Source: Triglochin maritima
Taxonomy: Eukaryota > Streptophyta > Magnoliopsida > Alismatales > Juncaginaceae
Reading direction: 5' to 3'
Assembly: GCA_963682175.1 (NCBI GenBank)
Contig: OY821791.1
Span: 22,785,826 to 22,849,825 of the forward strand
Length of the DNA: 64,000 nt
Positions 34,305 to 47,094 of this stretch are shown piece by piece; position 1 is the first letter of the stretch, and each line of letters begins with the position of its first letter. Below the pieces are notes generated by a model. The model did no database searches and was not told the DNA's origin. It was given only the letters and a program-made list of their open reading frames with translations. The position numbers and the translations under genes are program-made.

Positions 34305-36080
34305 TTTGATCCTTTGAATGAGACGCCTTTGCGTCCAATTCACGAACCTCTCATTTCATGTGGTGCTCTTTGTGAAGGGGGCCCACGCATGAGTATTCTG
34401 GCCCCGCGTGGTGTCAAGTTCCCTTTCCAAGTGCATTGACCCACTCTTGAGGTTCCCATTTGATGTCTTTTGACAAATGAAGATGAGAACTTATGTTTGT
34501 ACATAGTTATATAAAAAGAAAAAAAGAAAAAAAAGAAAAAAAAAGAAAAAAAAAGAGTTCAATAAAAGACTCCTTCAGTGAGCATCGATTGTTGTGAGCC
34601 CCAACCCTTGTGTATTTGGGCTCCATTTTTTTTCATGTATTTGTACCCTTTCTTTAGCATCTCACAGGTTTTGAGGGAATTTGGGTTGTGTCCATCAACA
34701 TAGCCATACACTTCCCTTTGTACTTCACGTTGGTGAGATCTCTCCTTTTTCATGCATAAATCCATGTAGTATCTTGCTCACATTCATTGAGGACAATGCA
34801 TGAAGTAGGTGTGGGGGGGTGTTTTACGTGTGTACATAGTTGAGTCTTTTTCCTTTGATTTTGTTTTCTTTTGTTTGCATTGTTAGGGTCATGATAGTGT
34901 GCTGCATTTAATATCAATATATCTGCTTGCCATGATCCTTGGGTGACTTGTCTTCTTTTGCTTGCCTAGTGCTTCAAAATTTTCACATTTCTTTCAAAAT
35001 CTTCATGTGTTTTCGAAAGAAAATGTTTTGTGGGTTTTGCGTGTGTTTAGCATGTGCAAAACCGTTGAGAGGCAAAGTAAAAAGAAAGCTCCCAAAATTG
35101 TCTTGAACTTGATGCATTAGGATATCTAGTACGTGGCTTTAGGATTTATCGAGTCGTTAGGATGCACCCCAGTTTTCCTTTGGGGGTGAGTAATCATAGG
35201 GTTTCAGTGCTCAAACATTCAAAGAAGTCCACCCTGAACCTAGTGAGTCAATAATTCGTGTTTGTTAATTTAGGAAGTTTGTTGTAGTCAAGGACCCTCT
35301 TAATCTTGTTGTGAGACATTAGTGTAGGGGTTTTGGTTCATATGTAGATAAGAAATAAGTGAGTAGATGTTCTCTCTTCTCGCACGGCTCCTATCACTCG
35401 GGAAAGTAGGTCTGAAGGGACTTTGTGCCTGGTGCTTTCGAGTCATCTGACTTGGGATGCGCCGACCGAACTCCCGTTACACGGGTGGTAGGGATTGCCC
35501 TATGTGGAGATTTGGGGAAAGGTGTACGTGATAGTGTAAGTCCTCATGGGCAATGATGCACGAAACCTGACCCTGGGAGAATGAAGCTCCAACTAATAAA
35601 AAGAAAAAAATGTGTGAAAAGAAACAAAAAGAAAAAAAAAGAAAAAAAAATGTTAATGCAAATAAGAACCTTAATGGACCTTACACTTTGTATCACTTGA
35701 GGATCTTGAGGTTGTCCATGTCATTCACTTAATTCCTTATTTAACTTGCACGAATGATTTATTAGGCTAGGTGTGGACTGATTACCTATATAGAGTCGGC
35801 CCGTAGGATTACCGCGTCCATTGATCGACAAAATATTTCCAACGAGTCGAGTGTCTAGATTGAATAATGCATCTTGTTCGGATTTTGTGGGTATATCCGC
35901 TGAAAACCCTCAGGAGACAACACTCCTCCTCCTTGGCAACAAGGAGGTTTAACGGCTTGTTGCACGTGCTAAGTGCAACCGTGATTCCTACGAAAGTGAG
36001 TTAGGATTTCTTGTTTCTCGTTTGCTTTTCTCTTTCTTTGTTTTGCTCGAGACTAGCAAAAACTTAGGTGTGGGGGTATT
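34305..36080 (+). other. Noncoding tail and polypurine tract of L2
   Basis: No sense-strand ORF. A-rich runs lie at about 34509-34557 and 35600-35650. It matches the L1 tail in reverse. The polypurine tract GTGTGGGGGT is at about 36068-36077, right before the LTR. A stretch at about 34580-34740 is shared with L1 (20590-20740) and is open on the antisense strand in both. Confidence 0.8.
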
Positions 36081-37640
36081 TGATTGGCATCATTTCATGT
36101 TTATATTTGTATCTTATATCCATTATCTTTCACCTAAACAATGCTATGTTACGAGTTTTATGTTTAGTTTTCAGGAATAAATAGGTTTGAAGAGAAGAGC
36201 CATGAAAGGACCCAAAAGCAGGAAAAAATGACTTAATTGTGAGACCTAGGGACTGAGATGCAATGGAGAAGGACCTGATCGTAAGACCAAAGGACCTAAG
36301 AGCAAAACATAATACTCCACACCATCATGGGGAGTATTTTACCAATTCCATTCGGGTCGGAGCTCCAACAAGTCAAGTAACCGCATCAAAGACCAACAAT
36401 ACCAGAAAGAAAAGCCCACAACAAATTCCAACACGATCCGAAGATTTTGGACCGCCAATTGGCGGTCTTGGACCGCTAATTGGCGGTCCATATTGCTCAG
36501 GATCCGTCGAAATTTCTCCTGGACTTGTATTAATGTTCGTTTAGGTTATTTTTGGTATTGGTTTAGTCCCACATCGGGGGATTGTCCCCGATTAGCTTTT
36601 TCCATGCTTATAAATAGAACTCTTCACCTTCCATTGTATTTACCCATTGCTTGGTGGTATTCTCTCTACTAAGGAGTGAGCCTTGAAGCAAAAACTCAAG
36701 GTGGAGATGAATGCTACCTTCAATGTGAGTCATTTGTTAATAAAATAATTCTTCTAGTTTCTTTAAATCTTGTCTTTTAATTTGTGCATGTTTGTTTAGT
36801 CTTTCCTTTCCTTTTATGTTTCTTTAATGCTTCTTGCCTTCTTAGTTAACTTTCATTTCAGTATTATGCTTTCTTTTGCTAATATAGTTAGTGTAATGAG
36901 TAGTTAGTAGTTCCATCCCCATTTGGGGGGTGGAGAAATATGTGATATAATCATGTAGTGTATTAAGTGTGTGTTATCTTTATCCCTTGAGCTTTATATG
37001 ATTTCCATAACCATCTAATGGGTTTTCACTCTTATCTTTGATATGCTAATGCTCTTGAATGAAGCTTAGCTTATGCTTTGATTAGTGGACCTATTTTATG
37101 GGGAATGATAAGGTTAGGATATGGATGAAGTTAATATTGGAAACACAATTTGTAGTGTATGTGCTCTTGTTGCCTTTACCTTAGCTAATGTCTTGTATGT
37201 TTTAATGATGTAGTGAAATCTTAATTCATGTGGAGGTATAGTAGGGTATAGTCTTTATACTTGAGTTCATGTAGCTTCATTCCAATTATTGTCTTGTATG
37301 TTTTAATGATGTAGTCTTATCTTAATTCATGTGGAGGCAAAGTTGGATGTAGTTTTATGATTTCATGCACTACATGTTGTGAGGAGCTTAATGAACACAC
37401 ACACACACACTTCTTTATGTTCACATTATTTCTCTATCCCCTTTGGGGTTTAGTTTTCTTGCTTTTCTTCCATTTCCATTTGCACCTTAGTGTAGTTTAG
37501 TGTAACCAACCTTTCTTCCCTTTCTTTACCTCTCGCCTTCGCACAAACCAAGTGTCGACACACCTCCCAGTGGACGACCCGTATTTGCCACCGCTTCAAC
37601 GCGGCCGTGCACTTGCGGTTAAATATAAAACGATCAATCA
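36081..37640 (+). repeat. 3' LTR of L2
   Basis: Same length as the 5' LTR and nearly identical; differences seen include changes in the second palindrome copy, in the GGAGGYATAGT and GTAGMTTCATT stretches, and near the end (CGATMAATCA). TATAAATAG is at 36609-36617. Confidence 0.93.
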
Positions 37641-38995
37641 ATTATCATTGCGTATCTTGACTTGAGTGATGATATTGCTGGGCCCCTTGATAAAGCGAAA
37701 TTATAATGTGCACAATGTAACTTGTGTATAGTTACATATTTATAATTAGCTTGAGAGATCAAGAAATGAATATATATTACAAAGATGACATAATTCTACT
37801 TTGTATAATATTCTCAATATCACGAGGCAAGGGATAGACACAAGTGATATAACATATCACTAAATGGATCGTATTTAGTTCGAGTGAGGAAAACATCTTT
37901 GTTATTTGGGTAACTATAATGTGTAGATAGATACCGCTTATAGTTTATGATATAAAGTGTTTTATATCATTGGCAACATAACTTAGATCCTCTTATAGGT
38001 CACACCACAGAACTGAGAAACAAAGAATTTGATTTTCATTTTATATGATGTATTAAAATACATGTGGTAAAATATTAAAATCAAATGTGTCGTGATCACG
38101 ACATGGTTAAAATAATCAATAAATTTATATGAGAGGTAAATCTATTATGGGGTATAATATTTGATATTATATATGATAATATATTGCATATTATAATGTG
38201 GTTTGTAACATTGTAAAATATATAAATTTTCTAAAACCCCGAAGATCAAATTTTGTTGGATATTGATCCAAAATTTGGCAAAATACAAAAAACAGTGCAA
38301 AACGGTTGAACGGTCGATCGGGGAACAATATTTTCTGGTTTTTTTTATTGGAAACGTTTTTGCACAGTTTTGCTTGAGTTAATAAGAGAATTTCTTTGAT
38401 CATGGGTTGGATTTGTTCCAATTCGGTTATAGAAGGTTAAGGAATGATTACATGTCGAAATATGATTGAATTAGAGTAGATATTAATAAGGAATCATGTG
38501 CAAGTGGGTTGCACATGAATAGGTTTTGAGAAAGTCCTATAAATATTCCTCTCCTCTCCTCATTATTAATATATGAATGCAATATTCTCCTCTCCATATT
38601 TCCCCACCAAATCCATCCGAAAATTCCCTTGTTAATTGAGTGTTTGAGAGATTAAATTCTCAGGAGCATCAAAAGGGTAATTAGCAAGATTCTATTCTTG
38701 AATTAGAGATTGATTGGCTAGCTCATTTCTCTCTAAATCTTGTTTAGAGTTTGGTGAACACTTGCAGGAATTTCGAGGGGATTCAAGTCCAACGCGACTC
38801 CGGATCTTGGAAAAGGTTTTAGAGAACCTTTTGGGTATGATTTTCTTCTATACAATTTAACATTTATGTAGGATATATATAGTAAAATGTATAGTCTATG
38901 TTTTGTACATGAAAATTATGAAAATATGAAAATCGATTCTAAATGCTTGTTATTTTTTTAAAAATAATAGACAAGTGTACGACATGAAATCCTAC

Positions 38996-39687
38996 AATGA
39001 GGTGGCGCTATGTCACCAAATGAAGATATGATTTTCCAAGGAAAAGGAAGGAAGAATCAAGGGGATATTTTGGTGCACATGTGGGTGCTAGCATTTTGGT
39101 AAGTTGCTACATTGGATTTGATTTTCTCTTACCACATGGGCTGGTGTTATTGAGAATTGATGAGTTAGCAACAAGGGATGTAATTAAAATCGAAATAGGA
39201 AGGAAAGATCAAGGGAGATCATGGAGATTTTGGGAGAATCTTGCAAGATCACGTTTGGATGCAATCTAGTGGGAATTGGAAAGGAGATTTATGTGCATGA
39301 CATGGGCTATGATCCTAGTTGTCCCCTCACTCTTTTCTTTCCTCTCTCTCACACAAACCTACCTCCTCTCCCTCTCCCACATTCATACAACTTTTAACAG
39401 CAACTCCGGGGACTTCAACATCTCTGACAAGCTAGCTAAAAGGCACACAAGGGAGGTAGTTTAGCAACTACTCTGACAACTTCAGGAGCATTTCATGCTT
39501 CAACTTTGGTATGTTCTAGAGCCAAGAGTGGGTGAGAGAGTTTGGGGTGTTGGCTGGAGGGTCAGCCAACACTACTGGGATAGCTCGGTCAAGCAGCAAG
39601 GGTGCACGCGCATAGAAATCCAGCCTTGCTTGGGCGGCTGTTGCGCGAGCCCCTGGGCTGTGGTGGCTGGCTGGACCATCTCACCTC
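38996..39687 (+). other. Second piece of solo LTR F1
   Basis: It lies between G and H and contains a CT-rich stretch at about 39325-39380 and donor-like GGTATG at 39508-39513, matching F2 at 41044-41049. The last five bases, ACCTC, are the TSD of H. Confidence 0.7.
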
Positions 39688-41753
39688 TATTGTCTTTTTG
39701 GCCTTAATCTATGTTTTGATGATTTAATCAACCTAATCTTAATTACAATCAATGTAGAGGAGCACACATTATGCATAGCATATATATTGTTTTGTGCTAA
39801 CTTATATAGGTGATCAAGACTCAAGGAAGAAATGAAATCAAGTCAAGACATGTACTAAAGCTCATTTGAAGACATGTAATCTTGATTTATTTTGAGTTTA
39901 GGAACTATGTGTACTTGAGCTAAAAAACTAATCAAACACACACTAGGTTCCTTATAGAAGTCATACAAAATCTCACTACATTTGGACTTCAATAGGTCAC
40001 CCAAACTTAGCTTGGAATTCACTAAATTAGTTTTGCCAGAGCCAATTCGGTCCACCGAACTGCCTCCAGTCGACTGTTTGTTTCCTTTAGCAAATAGTGA
40101 ATTTTACTACCCGACCGGTCGACCGTTTAGACCTTTTTGGTCGACCATCTACACGTGTCTTTTAACCGTTAAACTTGTCGTATTATACCAACGGTCGTAT
40201 TCTCATTTTCATCCAAACCCCAAAATATTAGTGCTCATCAGTCGACCGTGGACATTGTTTGGTCGATTGAACCTAAACGTTTTGACAAACCGCAAGTGCC
40301 TGGTTATTCTCGATCGACTGACCCAAACATTTCGGTCGACCAAATGTGAAGTTTTTGTCAACCCCATAGAGCGTGGAAGTTTTCAGTCAACCGAACCAAC
40401 CTTGTTGTTCGACCATTGACTTAAGTGAACCAAAGTTATGGTAAGACCCGCTCTCCTGCTTTAATAATAATAAGTCCACTCTTCTCGTTTATGCATTATT
40501 TGATTCTTACCTTATCAAATTGTGTTTGTGGTGTGTATGTATGCTTAATTTTAATCGGCTTCCTTGTCGATCGATCAAGTGCGACTCACCGGGCGAGTGC
40601 ACATTTGCTTGGCTTGATCGACTCAATCTGGATCTAAGTGGGTGATTGGTGCCAGTTTGGGCTGAGCCCATGTTGAGGTGGCATGGAATTGGAAGGGGTG
40701 CAATTGGGGTTTGGATGTACATAATTCGTGGCTTTTGGTTGCCTTTGCTTGGTTCCATTTTTGGCATGTTTGAGGTGGCTTTGAATAACCCGAAGAATAT
40801 GGAAGTTGGAGAGTTGTAACAAACAAAAGGCCTCCTCCAGCTGACCCTTGCACAACCATTCCTCTTCCTCACGTCTCCTACACCTCTTCCACTCCTCAGC
40901 CACGTGGTCAGGCCACTCAGGTGGTGCTTCGATGAATTTCAAATTCGGTGAGGCTAGAAGCAACTTCTAGTGAAACTTTTGGGGCGACTAGAAGAGTGGT
41001 GGGCAGAATCTCCGGCTAGCTCAGGCATACTTCTTGCAGATCAGGTATGCTCCTAGTCCTTGAATTAGATGAGAGGTGGGGGTTATGGTCAGAGGGCTGG
41101 CTATCACGTGAGGTGGCTGGTGGTGCAAGTGTTGCACCATCCTGCCATCAACCTATTGGCGCAGGAAGCTTCCTGTGTGTCTGTGGTTGCTGCTGGGGCT
41201 CCTGTGATCTCTGGTGGGGTTGGGTCTTATTCCAATGATGAAAACCTAAAGGGTAGGGATAGGGCATGGCTGTGGTGGGAGAGGATCTGGCCAGCATGCG
41301 GGTGCAAGGTGGAACAAATCGGGTAACCGGTTAGCACCATACTTGTGGTTCCTGCGGTGTGGGGTTGGCTGATCTGACTTGCCTCATCGTGTGCTCATCT
41401 TTCTTGCATTGGGAAGTCTGGAAGGAAGAGGTCATCAGGTCAGGGGACGGATCCAGGAGGGTTGCATGCATAAATGAGCTCCAATTGTGGTTGTATCTAT
41501 AGCTATTGTATGTTTGTCGATCATGTGATATGTTTAGTGCTTCTGATTTTGCTCCTCTAATAGTTACTCATATATATGACCTGATTTCTTGAGAATATTC
41601 TGTTATATATACATATTTATGTACTTAATAGGAGAATGAAATAAGAAATTCTATCATCTATGATTTTTGCTACATGCCATGCTAGTGTAGAGTGCTCATC
41701 GTCTCCTGTGTGTTTGAAGATTTCCGAATGTGTTTTATTTACGTATTGCACAT

Positions 41754-44700
41754 TGATTGATACATTTTAATTAAACCGCAAGTGCACGGCCGCGTTGAAG
41801 CGGTGGCAAATACGGGTCGATCCACAGGGAGGTGTGTCAACTTTTGGTTTGTGCGAAGGCGAGTGGGAAAGAAAGGAGAGAAATATTGATTACACTAAAC
41901 TACACTAATCTAAACTAGGAAACTAGAAAGCATGAAATGAAATGACAAAACAAACTAAACTAAGCAACTAATGAAAGGGGATAAAACTCAGGAATGGAAA
42001 AACCCTAAGGGGTGGAGTGTGTGTGCACATGAAATAAGTGTGGTGAATGCATACAATAAGCTCAAGTGTGGTTAATTTTTGTTAATGCATAAGAAGTACC
42101 TCATGGCAAGACCTATCATTTACAACACTAACCTAGGTGATTTATATGAGCAATGCAAGGTTGTTATTAAGAACATAACGAGCATGGAGTGTACCTAAAT
42201 ATGGCAGAAACCATCAAGTAAAGTTCTTATTAATTCAAGCAAGCATACTAATATCTCTCACAAACAATAGTATCTAGCATTCATACAACCTACATAACAT
42301 GTACATACTTCTACTCCACCCTCAAAGGGGATGGAACTACTCACTCATAGTTCAACTAACTACATTAACAAAATGAAACATTATACTGAAAAGAAATTAA
42401 CCTAAGAAAGCAAGAAATATTAAAGAAGCTTAAAAGGAAAGGAAAGACTAAACAAATATGCACAAATTAAAAGACAAGATTAAAAGAAACTAAAATAATT
42501 ATTTTATTAACACTGACTCACATTGAAGGTAGCATTCTTTTCCACCTTGAGTTTTGCTTCAAAGCTTACTCCTTCATAGAGAGAATGCCACCAAGCAATG
42601 AGTGATTACAATAGAAGGTGAAGAGTTCTATTTAGAGCCATAGAAAAAGGTAATCCGGGACAATCCCCCGGTATGAGACTAAAAAAATACCAGAAATGGA
42701 CTAAATACACACGAATACGAAACCCAGAGATATTTTAGCGGATTCGGACCAAAAGTGTAAAACCCCAAGTTTAGTCCCACATTGCTTAACATGAGAATGT
42801 TGGGGTGGGATATAAAGACATGAGCCTACTACCATAACACTTACCAACTTAAGTTTTGTGGCAATAGGTGGGTGTCGTGGGCTAGTGGGCACATGGGTGA
42901 CGGACCGGGACCCGTGCTCGATGTGGGTTCGGGGACGGGACGTTACAGATGGTATCAGAGACTGAACCAACCGGAATTGTGGGAATTAAGTGCTACACCT
43001 AAAGGGTGGGAGCCACCTCTAGAATCCCACAACGCCTGGTGACTGAGTGGCTTGACCCTGACGAGGACGTCAGGTGTTCAAGTGGGGTAGGTTGTAAAAC
43101 CCCCAAGTTTATTCCCACATTGCTTAACATGAGAATGTTGGGGTGGGATATAAAGACATGAGCCCACTACCATAACACTTACCAACTTAAGTTTTGTGGC
43201 AATATGTGGGTGTTGTGGGCCAGTGGGCACATGGGTGACAGACCGGGCCTGGGCTCGATGCGGGCTCGGGGACGGGACGTTACAGATGGAATCATAGCCT
43301 TAACAAGCCGGAATTGTGGGAAATAAGTGCTACACCTAAAGGGTGGGAGCCACCGCTAGAATCCCACAACGCCTGGTGACTGAGTGACTTGACCTTGACG
43401 AGGACGTCAGGTGTTCAAGTGGGGTAGGTTTAAAAACCCCAAGTTTAGTCCCACATTGTTTAACATGAGAATGTTGGGGTGTGATATAAAGACATGGGCC
43501 CACTAGCATAACACTAACCAACTTAACTTTTGTGGCAATAGGTGGGTGTTGTGGGCCAATAGGCACATGGGTGATGAACCGGGACCCGGTCTCGGGGACG
43601 GGACGTTGCAGATGGTATCAGAGCCTGAACCAGCCGGAATTGTGAGAACTAAGTGCTACACCTAAAGGGTGGGAGCCACCTCTAGAATCCCACAACGCCT
43701 GGTGACTGAGTGGCATGACCCTGACGAGGACGTCAGGTGTTCAAGTGGGGTAGGTTGTAAACCCCCAAGTTTAGTCCCACATTGCTTAACATGAGAATGT
43801 TGGTGTGAGATATAAAGACATGAGCCCACTACCATAACACTTACCAACTTAAGTTTTGTGGCAATAGGTGGGTGTTGTGGGCCAGTGGGCACATGGGTGA
43901 TGGACCGGGACCCGGGCTCGATGCGGGTTCGGGGACGGGACGTTCCAGATGGTATCAGAGCCTGAGCCAGCCGGAATTGTGGGAACTAAGTGCTACAACT
44001 AAAGGGTGGGAGCCACCTCTAGAATCCCACAAGACCTGGTGACTGAGTGGCTTGACCATGATGAGGACGTCAGGTGTTCAAGTGGGGTAGGTTTTAAAAC
44101 CCCAAGTTTAGTCCCACATTGCTTAACATGAGAATGTTGGGGTGGGATATAAAGACATGAGCCTACTACCATAACACTTACCAACTTAAGTTCTGTGGCA
44201 ATATGTGGGTGTTGTGGGACAGTGGGCACATGGGTGACGGACCGGGACCCAGGCTCGATGCGGGTTCGGGGACGGGACGTTACAAATGGTATCAGAACCT
44301 AAAACCAGCCGGAATTGTGGGAACTAAGTGATACACCTAAAGGGTGGGAGCCACCTCTAGAATCCCACAACGCCTGGTGACTGAGTGGCTTGGCCCTGAC
44401 GAGGACGTCAGGTGTTCAAGTGGGGTAGGTTGTAAAACCCCCAAGTTTAGTCCCACATTGCTTAACATGAGAATGTTGGGGTGAGATATAAAGACATGAG
44501 CCCACTACCATAACACTTACCAACTTAAGTTTTGTGGCAATAGGTGGGTGTTGTGGGCCAGTGGGCACATGGGTGACGGACCGGGACCCGGGTTCGATGC
44601 GGGCTCGGGGACGGGACGTTACAAAAAGTGACCGCCAATTAGCGGTCTTGGACCGCTAATTAGCGGTCTACAGTGCTTTGATCGGTCTGGATTTTCTTGT

Positions 44701-45037
44701 GGGCTTTTCTTTAAGGCTTTGTTTGTCTTTGATGCATCTACTTCGCTTGTTGGGGCTCCGACCCGAATAGAATTGCCAAAATATTCCCCATGATGGTGTG
44801 AAGTATTCTTGTTTTCTCATTGGTGCTTTGATCTTACATTCAGGTCCTTCGATCTTGCATCTTAGTCCTTGAGTCTCTCAACTCAGTCCATTTTCCCTAC
44901 TTTTGGTTCCTTTTATGCTTCATCTCTTCAAACCTATTTATTTCTGAAATTAAAACATAAAACTCGTCATGTAGCATTGCTTAGGTGTACGATAATGGAT
45001 ATAAGATACAAATATAAGCATGAAATGATGTCAATCA
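41754..45037 (-). mobile_element. Solo LTR Q, Athila family, reversed, split by TRIM array
   Basis: TSD CACAT at 41749-41753 and 45038-45042. It begins TGATTGATACATTTTAATT and ends GATGTCAATCA, the reverse of the family termini. It contains the GCACGGCCGCGTTGAAGCGG block near 41787, a reversed CCGGG/CCCGG hairpin near 42655 and the palindrome GACCGCCAATTAGCGGTC at about 44632. Without the array it is about 1.4 kb. Confidence 0.92.
42756..44623 (+). mobile_element. TRIM array R: six LTRs, five internal regions
   Basis: Perfect TSD AAAAG (42751-42755, 44624-44628). LTRs of about 192 bp lie at 42756-42947, 43093-43284, 43430-43610, 43756-43947, 44093-44284 and 44431-44623, separated by internal regions of about 145 bp. 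Each LTR runs TGTAAAACCCC to GGACGTTACA; two have TT for TG, and the third lacks about 10 bp. Each internal region starts with a tRNA-Met primer site (GATGGTATCAGAG, with changes in copies 2 and 5) and ends with a polypurine tract (AAGTGGGGTAGGT). A GATATAAAGAC TATA-like box is in each LTR. Nothing is coded. The structure is that of a terminal-repeat retrotransposon in miniature expanded in tandem. Confidence 0.93.
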
Positions 45038-47094
45038 CACATGCATGTTCTGATTTTATTGGGTTATTGAAGTTATATGCTCCTGCGAGAATCTGATCAT
45101 GTTCTTTATATGTCAAACTAGATGTGGATATACTCATCAACTAGATATTTATGACATGTAACTTTGTGGTATCCTACTCCAATTGCCGAATTTGTTTGTT
45201 GTGCATGTATTGCGAATCTTATCATATCACTTGATGCTGAAAAGAGTGTGCTTGTATGGGTGGATGAATATGTCTTAGGAACTTGACCTCATGACCATTA
45301 TTCATGTCCCATAGCTTGCCCTAAATTGTTGTGGTGATTGGTGATGTTGTGGTGATGAATGGATGGTTGTTTGTTGTTGTTAATGCATTGTGTTAATTCT
45401 GATATGATTGGAGTTGTGATGAGTGTAATTGTATACTCTTCACATTGGGCTCACTCTGGATTATGTAGCTATAGAGATGCATAGATCCATAGATAGCTTG
45501 CATTGCATCTAATTAATAAATGAACTCTGTGCACGTTTGATTTGGGGCCGACGGGCCACGAGAAGGACCTCATTGTAGAGAGGCCTACTCGCAAAGACCT
45601 TATGTAGAAAGGCCAGGTGTAAGATAAGACCTGGGCAGGCGCGCTATCATTTTGTTACAGGATGGGCATACCTTACGTCGCGATGGCACCATATAGGGTA
45701 CTTGCCGCGAGTTGGGATGTCAATCTAGAAGACCACTTTGTGCCAAGCGGTGGGTCACTGGCGAGTGACCCGCTTGTGGATTAGACCAGTATGTCTGGTG
45801 GTTTGATTCCTATGTAGAGGGATCACTTCGAGTGAAGCCCGAGTGGCGCAACTATGTAGAGTTGTCGCCCAGTACAACGATGTAGAGTTGTTGCCTTCTT
45901 GTTGCATGTGTGTTAGATAGTACTCATGCATAGCTTCTCATCTTGTTTTCGGACCCAGGGCATACAAGGTTTTCTTTATTGAAAACTCACGCATATTTGT
46001 TGATGTTTTGCCTTAGGTGCTTAGGTTCCTTCAGGGAAAGACTGGACGAGGTTTGGAGGATTCTGTATACGAGGTACACGTCGACCAGAGTCTTCGAGTT
46101 ATCTTTTACTTCCGCATTATTGATATATTTCCCTTTTAAACTAGATGTATGGAATTTGAATCGTTTCCTTATATGGATAATCTATCATTTCAGTTGTGTT
46201 CTATTTTAGTGTATCCATGTATGATCTCTTTACGCAATGTCGAGTTGTTTAGTTGAGTATGTTCTTGTATCTCCTTCGGTCGTCGCGGAGGTCTCTGATC
46301 ACGACACTACTGTTGTTCTCCCAATGTTCGTACCCACGAGATTGGGGGCGTCATAGTTATAGCCTATTTTCGTTCGACTGTTCCCTATTTGGTCGACTGT
46401 TCTTTGTTCTGAACTGCCTACCGGTCGACCGTTAGACCCGATTCGGTCGACTGAACTTGTCCTGAAATGTGTGCTACAATTTTCTGTTTTGTGTTTCTTA
46501 CACAAACAACTTCTAATTTAATCCCAACGGCTATATCCCCTTAGGAGCTTATAAATAGATGTTACCAACACACAATTAGACAACTCTTGCACTCCAAATT
46601 CTCCAATACATCTAAGAGAAACTCCCAAGCTCCAAATTCCCCAATCCTACTCTCCAAGACAAACTTCCATACTTTAGATCATTGCCTTAACATACTCTAA
46701 GTGTGCTCAAGTTACAGAGTGATTGTTCCACTCATTTGTCTGTCAAGAGCAACGATTTTGGTGAAAGCCCGAAGTGTTCCCTCTAAAATTGTGAGAGGAA
46801 GAAATCAAGCTAGCGAGGGTTGTTCGAGGAGCTTGTGTTGTAAAAGGCTTAATCTCGGCCCAGAACGAGATTGATAGTGAAGACATAGGCGGAGCTCAAG
46901 GGAGATTGAGCGGAGCTTGCAAGAGAGGAAGTAGGCGGGAGGCCGAACCTCTATAAAATCTACCGGGTCATCTTTTGGTTTGCATTGTCTTCTTTACTTG
47001 CTTTTGTTTTTATTCCGTTGCATCTTTAATTGATTAACCAAGTAGGGAATTAAGTTTAAAAGTGATTAAAAGTAAGCCATACACGATCCTACAA

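Larger units (their letters stand above)
30366..37640 (+). mobile_element. Element L2: young gag-only Athila-like element
   Basis: Two LTRs of 1560 bp (30366-31925 and 36081-37640), perfect TSD ATTAT (30361-30365, 37641-37645), a tRNA-Asp primer site, one gag-like ORF, a noncoding tail and a polypurine tract. I count about seven base differences between the LTRs, so insertion was recent. No protease, RT, RNase H or integrase is present, so it must depend on another element. This matches the general idea of gag-carrying non-autonomous (TR-GAG-like) elements. Confidence 0.95.
15419..38995 (+). mobile_element. Element G: Angela-like Ty1/copia, with nested P and L2
   Basis: The 5' LTR 15419-15989, a primer site, gag-PR-INT-RT-RNase H at 25719-29563 and the 3' LTR 29854-38995 (interrupted by L2) give the Ty1/copia order. 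LTR starts match (TGTGTTC...TTTTACTTTTAA) and ends match (GAAATCCTAMA). Motifs such as CGPMSTRAGDGYRYF and RTLLDMVRSMMS point to the Angela/Tork clade. No clean TSD: AAGAA on the left, ATGAG on the right. All coding regions are broken. Confidence 0.88.
29854..38995 (+). repeat. 3' LTR of G, interrupted by L2
   Basis: Pieces 29854-30365 and 37641-38995 make about 1.86 kb. The first piece matches 15419 onward, and the end (38810-38995) matches 15815-15989. A TATA-like CTATAAATAT lies at about 38538-38547, followed by a pyrimidine-rich leader. L2 interrupts it with a perfect TSD. Confidence 0.85.
40440..46355 (+). mobile_element. Solo LTR F2, gypsy F family, split by Q
   Basis: TSD GTTAT at 40435-40439 and 46356-46360. 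Its ends are slightly changed: GGTAAGACCC for TGTAAGACC, and GCGTCATA for GTGTTACA. Pieces 40440-41753 and 45043-46355 total about 2.6 kb. Donor-like AGGTATGC lies at 41043-41049, the GCCGACGGGCC block near 45547, a hairpin (GGTTTTC/GAAAACT) at about 45967-45986 and acceptor-like CCTTAG at 46011-46016. It lies inside H, which lies inside F1 of the same family. Confidence 0.85.
39688..47094 (+). mobile_element. Solo LTR H, SIRE-like copia, split by F2
   Basis: Perfect TSD ACCTC (39683-39687, 47095-47099). Pieces 39688-40439 and 46356-47094 make a 1.49-kb LTR like that of J, starting TATTGTCTTTTTGGCC (family form TGTTGG) and ending CGATCCTACA. Palindrome pairs are at 40048/40067, 40116/40138 and 46422/46444, ACTTAAGT is near 40420, and TATAAATAG is at about 46550-46558. 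No internal region, hence solo. Confidence 0.9.

Noticed and set aside
30548..36544. Identical 93-codon ORFs in both L2 LTRs
   Set aside because: They lie across the palindromes and the untranscribed part of the LTR. They are identical because the LTRs are nearly identical, not because the protein is selected.
42701..44229. Repeated minus-strand ORFs of 76-89 codons across the TRIM array
   Set aside because: They are the same antisense reading of successive TRIM units; start, stop and sequence follow the DNA repeat, and there is no protein motif.
42756..44623. Cassandra-type TRIM with a 5S rRNA promoter in the LTR
   Set aside because: Only a short ATGGGTGAC resembles the 5S box C; the rest of the 5S internal promoter is not visible.
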